A stretch of DNA of 64,000 nt, taken from assembly GCF_016859285.1 (NCBI RefSeq), contig NC_053420.1, forward strand, positions 5,906,501-5,970,500, in the 5' to 3' direction. Each line of letters starts with the position of its first letter. Within the stretch, counting starts at the first letter, position 1. Below, in pieces: positions 32,264 through 44,668 of this stretch. The notes under the pieces are model-generated. The model saw only the letters and a program-made list of their open reading frames with translations, did no database searches and was not told the origin of the DNA. The position numbers and the translations under genes are program-made. This DNA is from Xiphias gladius (lineage: Eukaryota; Chordata; Actinopteri; Istiophoriformes; Xiphiidae).

Positions 32264-34120
32264 GGTCCACGTTGACCTACTCCCTGCAGGAATGTGAAGT
32301 ATTCCTGTGGTTTCTCGGCCGGAGTTCCTGGGCAGTTACGTCACCAAGCTTACTGTCTGACAGCTTTTTCCTGAACCATGAAAGAAAAACCAGAAAAAGG
32401 ATATTTTTAGTCCCAAGCTGAGGCATTTATTTGGTTTGCTGACTATTATGGCCTTTAATAGCACCCAGCATCATTTGGGAGGGTTTACAGAGGATGTGTA
32501 TGACTAATACAGCACTTCCTCTGATGCTATATGCAGATCGTGCATCATATTTGGGTCTAGTTATTTAATTTATTAAAATCTTGTTTTTGAACTGTTACAT
32601 ATAGAATTATAGCACATTCAAAGTCTCATCCTTCATCTGTTCAGTTTATTAAAAATGTAAAAGTCACATCCTGATATTGGCATTCAGATTCCATCTTTAC
32701 ATCCAAAATGATGGACTACCTTTACCAAATGTACTAGAAAACTGCAGTTGATACGTTTCTGACATAAGGTGGAAACCGACCCAGAGCTAAAACACTTACG
32801 TATTATTCCTTTGTGACCCCTCAAGGAGTTACATGGACATGGTTACATATGCAAGAAAAGTAAAAATAAAATAAAGTAAGTGCACAGCAATGTCTGTTGC
32901 ACAGTACTTGAACTCAAAAACTGGTCAAATACAACACAATACAAAGAAGCAAAAAAGTAAACAAAAAACTCTAACAAATGCTCAGTGAGTACTTAAATGT
33001 AGCCATTATCATTTTATCAGACAGATCAAAGAGTTAACCACGAGGTTAACTAAAGCCCATGAAAATCTGAAATATTTTTCTGTGATATTAAAGCGGCCAT
33101 AACTGATAATTTTATAATAAAAATATATCAAAACGCTGTGACAGTGTGACAGGGGTCGCTTGTAGTGATGAACCTACTAACAATTATCACCTGAATCTGC
33201 AGCTTCCCTTGGCTTTATGAAGCTTTAAAGTGAGTTTCAACTCATTGTTTAGCCGTCCAGTCCACAAATTTACTGTTTTGGTTCACTCTCACCGCGTCTC
33301 ATAGCGTCGTTTTCAGCTGCAGCAGGCAGCCGTTTTCAGAGAAAAAGCTCTAAAAACCCACTGTACACCACCTGGTCAGCACTTAACATCAGACAGACAC
33401 AGTTAGAGACCAGCTGGTGAACACGGTGGAGCATTTAGCAGCTAAAATGCTAGATATTTCCCTCAGGAGTTGGTGGAGACCAAAAAAAGAGCTAAAAGAG
33501 AGTGAATATTGGACTTAAACTGGGTTTACACTCCGTCTGAACTGCTTGTCGGATTGTCGGAGACCTTTGGAAACTACCTCCTCCTACACCCTTCCAACGC
33601 TGGATTAGGGAGGTCTGTGCAAAACCATTGTTGTAACTTTCCAAAACATATAACCTAAAAATCCGTAATTGCAAATTTGAGTATTAGATTATAGGTTTGA
33701 AAATGTTTGTAAAAAAACAGAGTTAAACAAACAAAAACTTCTGAGCTAATCTACTTCATCTCGACTGTGGTTTGATCAGGTTTGATTGACAGTGACCACA
33801 CACCAAATTCTTATAAGGTTTGGATTCAGATGTTCAGATTGGTTCATGGAAATATGTGACATCCCGATTTGCCACCTGAGCCCCACCCACTTCAAACCAG
33901 TGAGAAAAACAGAAACAAAACAAAAAACAAAAAAAAATACAGAAACCTCTCACATTGAAAAGCCAAAACAGTTTCAACTTCGGCAGAAAATCGATGTTCA
34001 TGCAGGATCCCATTACACTGATTGACAAAATATATTTTCAGGGCCTTTGACTGTGTCGTGTATTTAACAGACAGAAAACCACGGGCAAGTTAGTATTATT
34101 CCACCAGAGGAGAGGTGTAA

Positions 34121-34393
34121 GGCTGAAATTAACAATATTCTTCAGTATCAATACATTTGACAATTATTTTCTTTGTCAATCAGTCGATTGTTTAGTGTAT
34201 CACAATGTCAGAAAATGGTGAAAATATGCCATCATTATTCTCTGTGGAGTCTACTGTCATAGGAAACTGGTAAAAACCAGCAAATATTCACAATTGACCA
34301 GTGGGGGAAAACAAGACCGTTAAGCACTTATAAAAAGGATTCCCAATCAGTTTTCTGTCAGTCGACTAATCGATCGTCTGATCATTTCAGCCC
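34121..34393. mobile_element. MITE-like repeat, family 1 copy C
   Basis: It begins GGCTGAAATTAACAATATTC and ends GTCGACTAATCGATCGTCTG...TTTCAGCCC, the best preserved right end of the family in this window. Internal AATGTCAGAAAATGGTGAAAA matches copies A, B and D. Confidence 0.75.
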
Positions 34394-34591
34394 TTTCAGA
34401 GTGCATCTTTGTTTCTGTGTGTCCGAGGGAAACGACGAAACTGCCCGGCGCAGTCGGGGGTTGCCGAGGTCCAGGGTAATACGGTTAATGCGGTTTAAAT
34501 TAATCCGACCGCGAATCAGTCGCAGACACTGTAGGGTGCAGATGTGACCTGAGGTGGTGGCGCCCTCGTGTGGAGGTTTTTTTTTTTGTTA

Positions 34592-34592
34592 A

Positions 34593-34661
<69 letters not shown>
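34592..34661. repeat. (CT)n(CA)n compound microsatellite
   Basis: About 13 CT units run into about 22 CA units, immediately upstream of the probable abhd6 promoter. Confidence 0.95.
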
Positions 34662-34663
<2 letters not shown>

Positions 34664-34679
34664 ACACCCGCCCTTGTTC

Positions 34680-34910
34680 TTGATATCGCTCACGGTGCCT
34701 GAACGCAGCGCGGTCCTCTCCCCGCGCTTCCCCTTTAAGAGCAGATGAAAGTAACGTTGTGTAATTCGGGCGAAAGAGGAGGCGGGAGGAGGAGGAGCGG
34801 ACCGAATTGGGGGGCGGCCGGCCGGCGGTGACAGACCGAAGAGGACTCGGGACAGGTACGGTGGCTGATACGAGAAAAACATGTCATAAGGAAGAAAAAA
34901 GGTAAATGGG
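34680..34910 (+). promoter_or_regulatory. abhd6: GC-rich probable abhd6 promoter and leader exon
   Basis: CpG-rich block (GGGGCGGCCGGCCGGCGG near 34810) with a donor CAG/GTACGG at 34855/34856. A second possible donor, AAAAAG/GTAAAT, lies near 34901. It is followed by a roughly 1.9 kb intron up to the acceptor (TGTGCAG) at 36738. It is placed by composition and splice motif, without transcript evidence. Confidence 0.5.
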
Positions 34911-35368
34911 TCTCTCTCCGCCGCGGCACCCGTCAGTGCGTGTGTGTAAACCCGAAGCGTCCGCGCCGTGATCCCGTCCTGAGATGCGACGCTTTCGCCG
35001 ACACGTTAAAGGACGCTTAAGAGAATCATTTACCGGACACACGTATGTTTGAAAATGGGATTATTTTTAACCCGCCGGTTCACTGAGCTGCTTCAGACCT
35101 CACTTTTTTTTTTTTTACTCTACCTTTGAACCTTCAATTATAAAATGTAACAATCCTTCTAAAAATAGCAGGAAACCAGCGAGGATTGGGTTGAAGGGAA
35201 GTTCCGCTTCTCGCCTCTTTGACGTTAAACAATGCTGCTGACGATGGTTGACTTTTATTCCGACACCAATAACACAACTTTACCCATTTTTATTGTGAGC
35301 TCACTGTTCACCTACTTTTCCCGAGCTTTCAGCCGTGTCACACAGTCCTCATCTGCGGGTGGCGTTTG

Positions 35369-35370
<2 letters not shown>

Positions 35371-35443
<73 letters not shown>
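35371..35443. repeat. (CA)n in abhd6 intron 1
   Basis: An uninterrupted run of about 36 CA units, complementary to the (TG)n tracts in abhd6 introns 6 and 7. Confidence 0.98.
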
Positions 35444-35446
<3 letters not shown>

Positions 35447-36479
35447 TGTGTTGGCTTAAAACATCAAAGTCCATTCTGGACCTTGGAAACAGCAATTTGG
35501 CAGAAAAAATACATTCCCACCTCTTGAGCCACTTTTCTTTATTATGTTTACATAGAGGCTGCATGTTGGGCTGTAGGTGTGTTTACTGTGTTATTATCAT
35601 ATCAATGAATCGTGTGGCAATTTTTGCACATAGACATACAGACCATTGTAACATGTTTTTATAGAAAACAAATGCCTGAAATGAAATATAGTATCGAAAA
35701 TGAAAATAAAAAATGGATTTTCGTGAATATAGTCATCATATGTATAAAACGAGCCAGAATTTTCGAAAACTTTATGATCAATTTGTATCTTTACTATTTC
35801 TAAAAAACAGACTATATACTCTATAATGCAGACTACCACTTGTCACCATATGCTGGTGTGTATAAAAACTGTGAATTGTGTGGACGGTGGCCAAACCTTT
35901 GCCTACTTAAGAGGGGTAGTCCGGTGACTTAGTGTTGCACTTGGGAGACACTTGAGGGACAAGTAATTCGGATCCAGGAGCTCCAGTTGGAGCAACAGAT
36001 TCATGTGTTTCAAGACCTGTCGGGCGCCCAAACACTGCACATCGGTCCGTGTAACTGGGAAGTTATCGGTTTTTGTGCAGCACAACGCTCTTGTTCGCTT
36101 TGTGCGTCGCATTTTCTCTCAGTAAAGTTGGGGTGGGGGGGGATAAAACAAAATAGACAAAGAACTACAGAAGACATTACACAACTGTTCTGAGTAGTTG
36201 TGACCCTGACCAGTAAACTGATCTTCATGGTTCAAAGTTGCTGGAGGGCCCCTTTTTTCATTTCTTTTTTTTTTTTTTTTTTTTTTGAGATTATTATAAA
36301 ATAGAAATGCGTAATAGTAAATATGAGATGAAAAATTGTCAAAAAATGTTTTGGGGCATTGAACTGCCTTTTTTTGTTATTTTATTAGGACAAATAGAAG
36401 CTCCAGAGTTGTCCAACAGAACATTAAAATAGAGAATCTGACATTTTGGGTCATACTAACATGGTAGGGGGGCCCCTGG

Positions 36480-36690
36480 GCATGAAAGTGAGCCGACGGA
36501 GGCTAACAGCTTCCCTCTGCTTCCAGTCTTTGTGCTAAGCTAGGTTAAGTATGTCACAGTGCTATCTCTGTACTGAACGCGCAGATATATAACACTGATA
36601 TTCATCTTCGCCTCTGACTCAGCAAACTCCCTACAGTGGTTTATTTAATCAGACGGGGGGAAACTGCCCTTTAGCTCATCGTAACCACCA
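36480..36690 (-). repeat. Teleost interspersed repeat, inverted copy
   Basis: Read on the - strand it contains the AGCTTAGCACAAAGACTGGAAGC segment of the repeat seen at 20125-20474. It lies directly before abhd6 coding exon 1. Confidence 0.6.
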
Positions 36691-36740
36691 TCACATAAAA
36701 TGGCTAATTGTGTGTTTTATTTTTAAAGGAGTGTGCAGCG

Positions 36741-36872
36741 ATGGAGCTGGGTGTTACTAAAACGATAATCCTAGCAGGAGGCATTCTGGTTCTCCCAGTC
36801 CTCGCCTTCGTCACCTCCCTCCTCTTCTGGCCCGGAACGCTCCTGAAGGCCTACAACTGGTAAAAACGCAGA

Positions 36873-36905
<33 letters not shown>

Positions 36906-37725
36906 ACAACAACAGGCCAACCGGTTAGCGTTGACCGGTATTTAAGAAATCCTGATCTATATCAGTCTAGTGTAGCGCGGCGCAGTGAGGCTGTGTTCAT
37001 TGGGTTCTTGAGAGGAGGCCGTATGAACTTACACCACCGTTGGAAATGATCGGGCAGCTCTGACTTCGTGAGCTGATGTTTTTCAAAAATAACAGATACA
37101 AAATTACAGAGTGCAACAGACCATACATATAAAAATTAAAACAAAATGCAATTTTAGAAAAATTGGAAAAATCAGTTTTCCAATTTTCTGTTCTATGGAA
37201 ATTTTACATGATGAGCATTTAGGGGCAAGTATCCTTCCCAACTGCTTGTCAGACTGTCGGATAGTTTCCCCACACCTTTCTGACGTCGGATCAGGGAGGC
37301 TGTGATTGGTCAGCTATGCTGAGGTCAGCATAGCTGGGTTTGAACTTCTCTCTAGCTCTCTTTTTTTCATTTGTTACAGAAGTACTTGCGCCACTTTATA
37401 CGTGAACAACCGAGTGCTACACTACGACTGTCTTCTGGGAGAGACTGTCTGAAAATATGCAGCGTTATCCCCATTCTTAAACAATTTTGCGCCCCCCCCC
37501 ATTTCAGTGAGGGTCAGCTTTTTCGCTTATTGTCTATTTTAAATTTTTTAAATAATTGTAATTTTGTCAGTGTTCAGCTTTGCGTTACAGGCTGTTGCTG
37601 ATCAGTAATGTCGCAGTCTCCAAAATGCACTCTTATTGTGAAGGAGCAGGACTGTTAGTGTGACTCTGCCTACTGGACTTTGTCTAAACTGTAAAATAAA
37701 AAGACAACCCAGATTATTGTTGCTT

Positions 37726-37763
<38 letters not shown>

Positions 37764-40357
37764 GCAAAACACACACAGACACACAGTGCTGAGTCACAGT
37801 CATGTAACAGTTTTGGCAGCAGTGACTTGAATAAAAGTTGAAGATCAAACACTGAAACTTTGCAGGAAATGAGCGTAGAACTGAAATTAGGTCATAATGA
37901 AAATATGACTAGCAGGGTGTTTAGAAGAAGAACCGAACATGTTGAAAAGTTAGCTGTATACGACAGGCACAGACTCTCACAAGCTTCCGTGAGGTTGTTA
38001 AGCGGGTCGCCTGTCCGCTGTTGATACGGCGTTGTTTTCAGATGTGGCTTGATGTGGCGTGAATACTGTCCGCGGAGGACGAATCCTACTGACCTTGTGG
38101 GACCCCTGACTTTTTCCTCCAGCACCACCATGAAGTTCACGTTTGTGTCTTTCAGTGAAATATCCCAGCAACAGTTGGGTGGATTGTCCGGAAAGTGGTA
38201 CAGACACCCATGCCCCCCCCCCTTCTTATATAATACCTAAGCTGGATTTGCACATGATGCAAGGGGTTGATGGAAGTTCCATTTTTTTTTTTTATGAGGC
38301 TCATATCAGCCACAGCAGCTACGTGGCTCTGTAACCTCTTAACACACAATATAAATCTTGCTTCAGGTACTCTGGGCTGTAGGGTACTGAGGGACTTCCG
38401 ACATTTTATTTTCCGAAGTTAGAATTCCTGAACATCTAATGCAATTGCAGACACGTGCACATAGTAGCTCCCGGTGATCCTGCTTTAATGCTCCCCAGGT
38501 ACTGGCGTCGCAGGCTGGGGCTGGCGGTCCGCTACTCCCACAGTGGAAGTTACCGCTTCTGTTATTCCAGCCGTGGGACGCCAGGGAGCGCCACGCCATC
38601 ACTGCTGATGCTGCACGGCTTCTCCGCCACCAAGGACATGTGGCTGCCGGTCGTCAAGGTAGCGCACGCATACACACTTAGAAATGTGAGCGCACACCGA
38701 GTATCTTCCTAAAGCATGCTTTTTAAAAAAAAAAAAAAAAAAAGAATGAAGGTAAGGAAGGATTGCTAGATGGAGGGATGAGAAAAAGAAAGGATAAAGA
38801 GAATAAAACAGAAATAGAAGAGAGGTGGGGAGGAAGAAGGGAAGAAAGGGAGGAGGGAAGGAAAGAGGTATAACTAGAGATAGGAAAGACAGAGGAGACT
38901 AAGGAAGGATTAAAGGAAAACATGAAGGATGGAATGAATGAGAGATGGATGAAAGGAAGAAATAATCGAAAGAAAGATGGACAGAAGAGAGGGAGGAGGG
39001 ATAGAAGAAGCACAGAGGGAGGGATGGATGTATATAAAGTCCCAAATCCATCCGTCAGTCCTGGGTTTGTTTTGTTTTCTCCTCCAGTACCTCCCCAGAA
39101 ACCAGCACGTGTTGTGTGTGGACATGCCGGGACACGAGGGGACAAGCCGCACCGGCGCCGAGGACTACAGCATCCATGGCCAGGTCGGACGAATCCACCA
39201 GGTCTGTACAAAACCCACGCACTTCGGTGAGGGGGACAGAAGCCCCATCCAGGAGCAGACTGCACGACATCAGTGCGAAAACGCTTGAAAAAAGAAAAAC
39301 ACGGGGGGGAAGTGAGTGTTGGGCATGACGAGTTGTAATTTTGTCCCATGTAGTGCGTCATAGCAGGAGACAACCGATTCTACGTCTTGAGTGCCTCACA
39401 AGGCCCTGACACGACACGACTAACATGTTTGAAACGTTTTCGCCTTCGCTTTGTCGTAGTTTGACATCTATGGCACACACATATACCACGACTATAGATG
39501 TCCCTGATCCCTGAAGTCTGCTCAGCCCCTTTCCAGTCACCATGTGGGTCATGAGCAACCGCTACGATTAGTCTGGGTTCAGCCCGTGGTCCGACGGAGG
39601 CGCAGCCGCGTTAGCCCAATACAGAAAAAGTGTGCGCAGCTTCCTGAAGTCTTGTGATCTTGTGAGGTTACCAGGTTTGGTACCGTCCATCATGCCTGTA
39701 CAGAGACTGACACTAAAGCCTGTGTTCCGCACAGAAGCACTGGGCGGATGGAGACACTGATGTTCTCCCGAGAGACAATAAAATGGCTATCACTCCTTCG
39801 TCTGTGCAGTTTGTGCAGAGTGTCGGTCTGGATAAAAGACCCTTCCACCTGATCGGGACATCGATGGGTGGGAACGTCGCTGGGGTGTACGCTGCCCGCC
39901 ACCCTGCTCACCTGGCCAGCGTCACCTTGATATGCCCGGCAGGTAAATTCAGCCGGCGTCTGATCTACATCGTGTTTCAGTGTTTCTCTCCAGGATTCAA
40001 ACCTTAGACTGTTTCATGAAGCAGAATTACAGATGCCTCCTCCTCCTCCTCCTCCTCCTCCTCCTCTTCCTCTCTGTCCTCCAGGTCTGGTTTATCCCAC
40101 AGACTCACAGTTCATCAGCCATCTGAGGGAGCTGGAGAAGAGTCAGGAGCAGGAGTCCATCCCTCTGATCCCCAGCACCCCTCAGGAGCTGGAGAACATG
40201 CTGAGACTCTGCTGTCATACCCCACTCAACCTCCCCCAACAGGTACAGGACTGTGCTGCCTGGTCTGAAAACCAGATTAAGACTCTTTCAAGGCTTCACA
40301 CATCTTGGTTCCTCAATATACAATATCAATGTATCAGTGCAATGGGTAATGGGTAAT

Positions 40358-40441
<84 letters not shown>

Positions 40442-41250
40442 TGTTAGGTCATGCGAGGTCTCCTTGACAACAGGATCCCCAACAATGGTTTCTACAAAGA
40501 AGGTGACTCTTCTGCTTTTCTCCTTCTTCTCTTCCTCCTCTTCCATTGCTCCACAAAACAGAGCTCTCTCCGTGACACATTATGGTTCAATACTATGCCG
40601 AGAAACCAGGCCTTTATTCCTAATTTCCCAGTTTTAAAAAATATATTTTATAATATTAAAAAACCTGACCTTTTTAATTTGCTGTTATCCTCTTTCAAAT
40701 CTGTATAATTTCCATTTCCATCGCACCAGTTCCATCAGTACAACATCAGATTCGTGTCATCCCCACCACTCTGCTGCTCTCAGTTTATCTTTTTAAAATG
40801 AAGACTGTTTTCATTCACTTATTATTTTCAGTTTTTATGCTGTGCCGTGTTTTTCTTCCAGTAGCTTTTAAGCTGCCGTCAAAGTTAACTTAACACCTCT
40901 CACACAGGTACTTCACATTAAAAGCCCTCCAGCAGCTCATAGAAAATAATGCTTCACTTTTTCCTGGTCGTTTTTTTAATTAAAAATATCTCCATGTGAA
41001 GACTAGTGACCACTCTGTGGATGTTAAGGGGGATCTAAATAAAGAACAGTTAAGTGTTGAATTTAATTTGCAGCAGTGATCCAAAAAGGCCAAGTAGAAG
41101 TGACAGGAGTTAATTAATAACTGAGTGAAAACAGTATTTCTGTTAAGGAGAAGATAAACTCAAAGCAGCATGGAAGCTATATATGAATTATATTTTATCT
41201 TCTTTTGTAGTGATCATTTTCATAATTTTTTGCAATGTGCTCTGTTGATT

Positions 41251-41335
<85 letters not shown>

Positions 41336-42474
41336 CGTGCTGTTCAGTGTTCATGGAGATCGTCGGGGAGAAGTCTCGTCACTCGCTGCAGGAGAACCTG
41401 CATCTGATCACAGTGCCCATGCAGGTCATCTGGGGGAAGGAAGACCAGGTAAAAGAAACTAAATATGTGAGAGGAAAAATGCGCTGGGCCACGCTGAAGA
41501 TAAACTCCGAAGAAGAAATTTTCTGAGTCCAGCATAACACGTTTCAACATCACATCTTCCCGATTCAACCCAGGCGGGCCCCAGCTCAAACCCTTACATC
41601 AGAATCCACACAACATACTATAAAGAATATTTACAACTCAAACTTCCAAGATTTCAGTTACAATCAATAGAGAGCAATCAAATATTTCAAGCCTGGGAAG
41701 CAAAATCCTCTGATTACGGTGATGTGATAAATATGAAAACAGTAAAAGTAACGCACTTTGTTTATGTAGCACCTCTCATACACAAAATGCAGCTTTATAA
41801 AGTACAAGAAAAAAGAGCGGGTAGTATGATCAGCAGTAAAAATATTAAAAGACTTTGAAAAGAGGAGGGAAGTGAAATGATTAACAGTTAAAAATTAAGT
41901 GAAATATAATAAGATAAAATTAAAAAAAAAGAGAATTCAGTTACTTGAAAAAAAGGTAATAATAGTCTACAGCCATGGTGGCAGTTCTTTAATTAGGAAC
42001 ACTGGTGCTTTCAGCTAAATGCTAACGTCAGCATGCAAATATATTCACAATGACAGGGTTAACATGCTGATGTCTAGCAGGTAGTTTCACATGTTCGCCA
42101 TCGTAGTTTAGTGTGTTGGCATTGGTGCGTTAACCAAAGTCAGTTGGTTTCACCCTCTGGGGACCACGAACAGATATTTTAGTCCGACCGACACTGCCAT
42201 CCGCAGAGCCATGTCCCCGACACGGCTAATAACAACTGAATACAACAAACCCACAAACCCGACCAGCGGCTAATAAACCTGCCTCCTCCCTCAGGTGCTG
42301 GACGTTTCGGGGGCAGCGGTGCTGCAGGCGGCGCTGCCGAGCTGCCAGGTGGACCTGCTGGACGACTGCGGTCACTCCGTGGCGTTGGAGCGGCCCAGGA
42401 AAGCTGCCAAGCTCATCACGGACTTCCTGTCTGCGCAGGAACTCAGCGGAAAAGACGATAAGAAATATTCCTGA
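36741..42474 (+). CDS. abhd6: Monoacylglycerol lipase ABHD6
   Basis: Coding exons: 36741-36859, 38499-38658, 39088-39201, 39810-39942, 40085-40242, 40448-40502, 41348-41448, 42295-42474; 339 residues (human 337), all junctions GT/AG. ABHD6 is a membrane-anchored alpha/beta hydrolase. It splits monoacylglycerols, including the endocannabinoid 2-arachidonoylglycerol, and lysophospholipids. Residues 8-30 form the N-terminal membrane segment. LMLHGF (about 76-81) is the oxyanion-side strand loop, and GTSMGG (147-152) holds the nucleophile S149. D279 (in GKEDQ) and H307 (in DDCGHS) complete the triad, each one residue later than in human. The start is the first ATG, two bases after the acceptor, and matches the short cytosol-free N-terminus of the family. 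Introns 6 and 7 carry very long (TG)n tracts against the acceptors. Confidence 0.98.
37080..38080. other. abhd6 intron 2
   Basis: It has a (CA)n run just inside the donor (about 36876-36900) and a (CT)n(CA)n compound repeat at about 37724-37763. No gene is seen. Confidence 0.5.
38080..38215 (+). repeat. Teleost interspersed repeat fragment
   Basis: GAATCCTACTGACCTTGTGG..CCCCTGACTTTTTCC..AGTGAAATATCCCAGCAACAG..TGGATTG is the first half of the dispersed repeat whose second half is seen at about 57400-57740. Confidence 0.65.
38745..39030. repeat. Homopurine tract (GGAA-rich)
   Basis: About 285 bases with almost only A and G on the + strand, built from degenerate GGAAGGA/GAAAGA units, filling abhd6 intron 3 just before coding exon 3. 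Confidence 0.85.
40040..40084. repeat. (CTC)n tract at the abhd6 coding exon 5 acceptor
   Basis: Tandem CTC triplets act as the polypyrimidine tract before the CCAG acceptor at 40084. Confidence 0.9.
40360..40440. repeat. (TG)n in abhd6 intron 6
   Basis: About 40 TG units end only seven bases (ATGTTAG) before coding exon 6, leaving no normal polypyrimidine tract. Confidence 0.98.
41255..41331. repeat. (TG)n in abhd6 intron 7
   Basis: About 38 TG units ending 16 bases before the TTCAG acceptor of coding exon 7. Confidence 0.98.
41995..42225 (-). repeat. Teleost 'TTAGCATGCTAAC' interspersed repeat, inverted
   Basis: Read on the - strand it gives AAACTACGATGGCGAACATGTG, ATCAGCATGTTAACCCTGTC and GCTGACGTTAGCATTTAGC. 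This is the family also found at 57400-57740 in + orientation. Confidence 0.65.
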
Positions 42475-42479
42475 ATAAA
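42474..42479 (+). terminator. abhd6: AATAAA overlapping the abhd6 stop codon
   Basis: The last base of the TGA stop (42472-42474) is the first base of an AATAAA. Later candidates are ATTAAA near 42658 and AATAAA near 43257, so this one need not be the signal used. Confidence 0.3.
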
Positions 42480-44130
42480 ACTTTTGAACCTTACCCCGAC
42501 CCCTGACCTCAGGCTGGATATGGAAGGCGAAGAGCGTGATTGTTATGATGGCGATGATGAGGATAATGTCGAGGTAAATGATGGCCGCAATGATTACGGT
42601 GATGATACTCTTTTATAGTTGTAAGACTTTTCTACAACAGCATTTACCTATTTGTAAATTAAACGAACGCACAAAAACACCACTGACTGTCAAATATTCC
42701 TGTTAACCAGTGTTTACTAGTTTGTAGGAAGCTGTATTCTCTATTGAATGGTAATTTTGAATGAAAACATTCCACGGTAGGATTTTGCTCATTTCTCTTT
42801 CAGAAAACCATATTTCAGTCTCCTGTTTTATTGAATGGCAGGTGTCCGTTTGTGTGTAAAGTGTCTCCGCTGTGAACTGACTGCATATTACACATTCGGA
42901 TGGAAATTCAGAATGAAAAATATCGTATTTTTATGGGATTTCTATCATGTACGTTGGTTAAGAAATTAAAAAAGTTTGACAAATGAGGCGACTCAATCAT
43001 TTTAGCACCTGTACAATGAGTGATATGGACTACAGAATTAAAATGAATTAAGTTAAAAAGATTGATTGATTGATTGAGTGATTGATTGATTGAAAACTTG
43101 GACACTGGTTTCTGTTTCTGGATCCAACACACCACTGGGTGGCGACACATGTTTAGGATGGACCACTCAAAATCACGAAGTGGGGTATCTTCTCTTGTGT
43201 AATATGTAATAACGGTGGTAGGCAAATAGCAAATCTGGACCTCTATAAAAATACTAAATAAAAACATTTTGCCTCCTAATGAAAGTTTTAAGTTTTCCTT
43301 TTCATAGTTTGCATCAAAACATTTGCATATATATATATATTTTTTTTTTAACGTAAATCTACTGCAGGTACACAAGCAGGGGTTGAAATGGGATTTGGCA
43401 GGTGGGGGAACCCCTAAGATCTGGTGCAGCAATGATAAGACATTGCTCAAAGCAGCGATGCCAAACACAGCAGCCCCCATAACAGACAGTTTAAAGAGCC
43501 AAGACTTCAGCGGGAAACTTTCCTCCAAAGACAAAAAATATACAGCTCCCCATATATGATTTAACCTCAACCCGACACGGACACGGCATCTCACATCCGC
43601 CTCCAGGGGCAGAGTGAAGTTTCTGGATCTTTCAGGAAACACCGAAGTCGCTGTCGGTCGCAAGGCAGTGTGCGCATTTTCAGTAGACAGTCGCGTCTGC
43701 GGGCTACAAACAGGCGCCTCTGTTTGTTAAGTTCATTTATGAGCCGGTTGCATCTTAATGCTGTGCAGAAAAAACGGACACTTCTGCGAATAGTGTGTGT
43801 AGTCGCTCTGCCGACACGATGCACAAAGTGAGAGCTGCGCCTGTTAATCCCGCTGACATCACAGAACCGGATCGGATAATCGATCGATCAATGATGTTTG
43901 AAAGACGTCACCTAAATCAATGTCGCAGACGACCGGGAAAAACGCCCGTTAATCCGAATTGGGAGCGTTCACACTTTATTCCGAGGTTAGCCCTAGTGTT
44001 GGAAACTTGTAGTCACACCGGATAAGCACCTTTAAATGAGCTGCTTTTGTTGAGTAACCTATTTGCAGCGGTTTGTCACCTGATGAAATCAGATGCAAAC
44101 AGACAATGTATAGCTCCTTTTTAAATGAGC
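42480..44130. other. Spacer between abhd6 and rpp14
   Basis: Probable abhd6 3' region, then spacer with a (TTGA)n run at about 43060-43093. A 251-codon - strand frame (42908-43663) crosses the simple repeat and resembles no family I know, so it is not called. Confidence 0.5.
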
Positions 44131-44133
44131 TGA

Positions 44134-44362
44134 ATGGACTTTACTAATGTCAATATTGGATGTTATTCGGATGTAACGGGCAGCGGCGATGCCTCTCGCG
44201 GATACTCTGCCAGCCGTCCGTTGACTCACGAAATCCCGACGTCTCCGACTCGGAGTCAAAGAAGCGAACGCACCACAGTGATTGCGCATGCGCTGGTTCA
44301 AAGTTTGCTCGGGCGCAAGGTGGCTGCCACAACGCTGCTGTCTGTTCGCGTCGGTCCAGCTG
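44134..44362 (+). promoter_or_regulatory. rpp14: Probable rpp14/htd2 promoter with NRF-1 site and leader exon
   Basis: CpG-rich block ending in a donor CCAGCTG/GTGAGT (exon end 44362). TGCGCATGCGC at 44283-44293 is a perfect NRF-1 palindrome. AAGGTGGCTGCC near 44319 is one base from the YY1-type AAGATGGCTGCC element common just after start sites of such genes. Together they suggest a TATA-less housekeeping promoter for the transcript that also encodes mitochondrial htd2. Confidence 0.6.
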
Positions 44363-44636
44363 GTGAGTAAATTACCAGAACTTTTTGTTCGATATCGCGA
44401 CAGTAACAAACGGCGCCTTGTTTTACTGTCATTTGTGTTTTTACCGGACGGCGCAGCGGCTACGAGCTATTGTCGTCGGTCAGTTCACCTAGCTCCCGTT
44501 TGACCTCCTGTTAGCTAGTTTAGCTGCAGGCGCTACATCCATGTGACACCGTGACTTTCTCGCAAGGCAGGTACATGGTTCGTCTTTCTTGTCCCGGGTG
44601 GCATGTGTTTTACTGTTTTGTGGCACTTGCGCACGG

Positions 44637-44668
44637 CATGGCATGGCACGGCACGGCACGGCACGGCA
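44637..44668. repeat. (GGCAT/GGCAC)n pentanucleotide repeat
   Basis: Six tandem five-base units (two GGCAT, then GGCAC) in the first rpp14 intron. Confidence 0.9.

Larger units (their letters stand above)
28924..34590. other. Gene-poor spacer between lmcd1 and abhd6
   Basis: AT-rich, with no recognised gene. It holds a fragment of the 'TTAGCCTAGCTTAGCAC' repeat at about 30335-30470, a (TG)n tract at 32228-32262 and MITE copy C at 34121-34393. Open frames are short and unconvincing. Confidence 0.55.

Noticed and set aside
35371..35443. CRISPR-like regular repeat arrays
   Set aside because: All regular arrays here are di- to pentanucleotide microsatellites without unique spacers, and the DNA is vertebrate.
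42908..43663. 251-codon open frame on the - strand
   Set aside because: It crosses a (TTGA)n simple repeat and poly-T, has AT-rich codons and no family resemblance. It looks like chance in a spacer.
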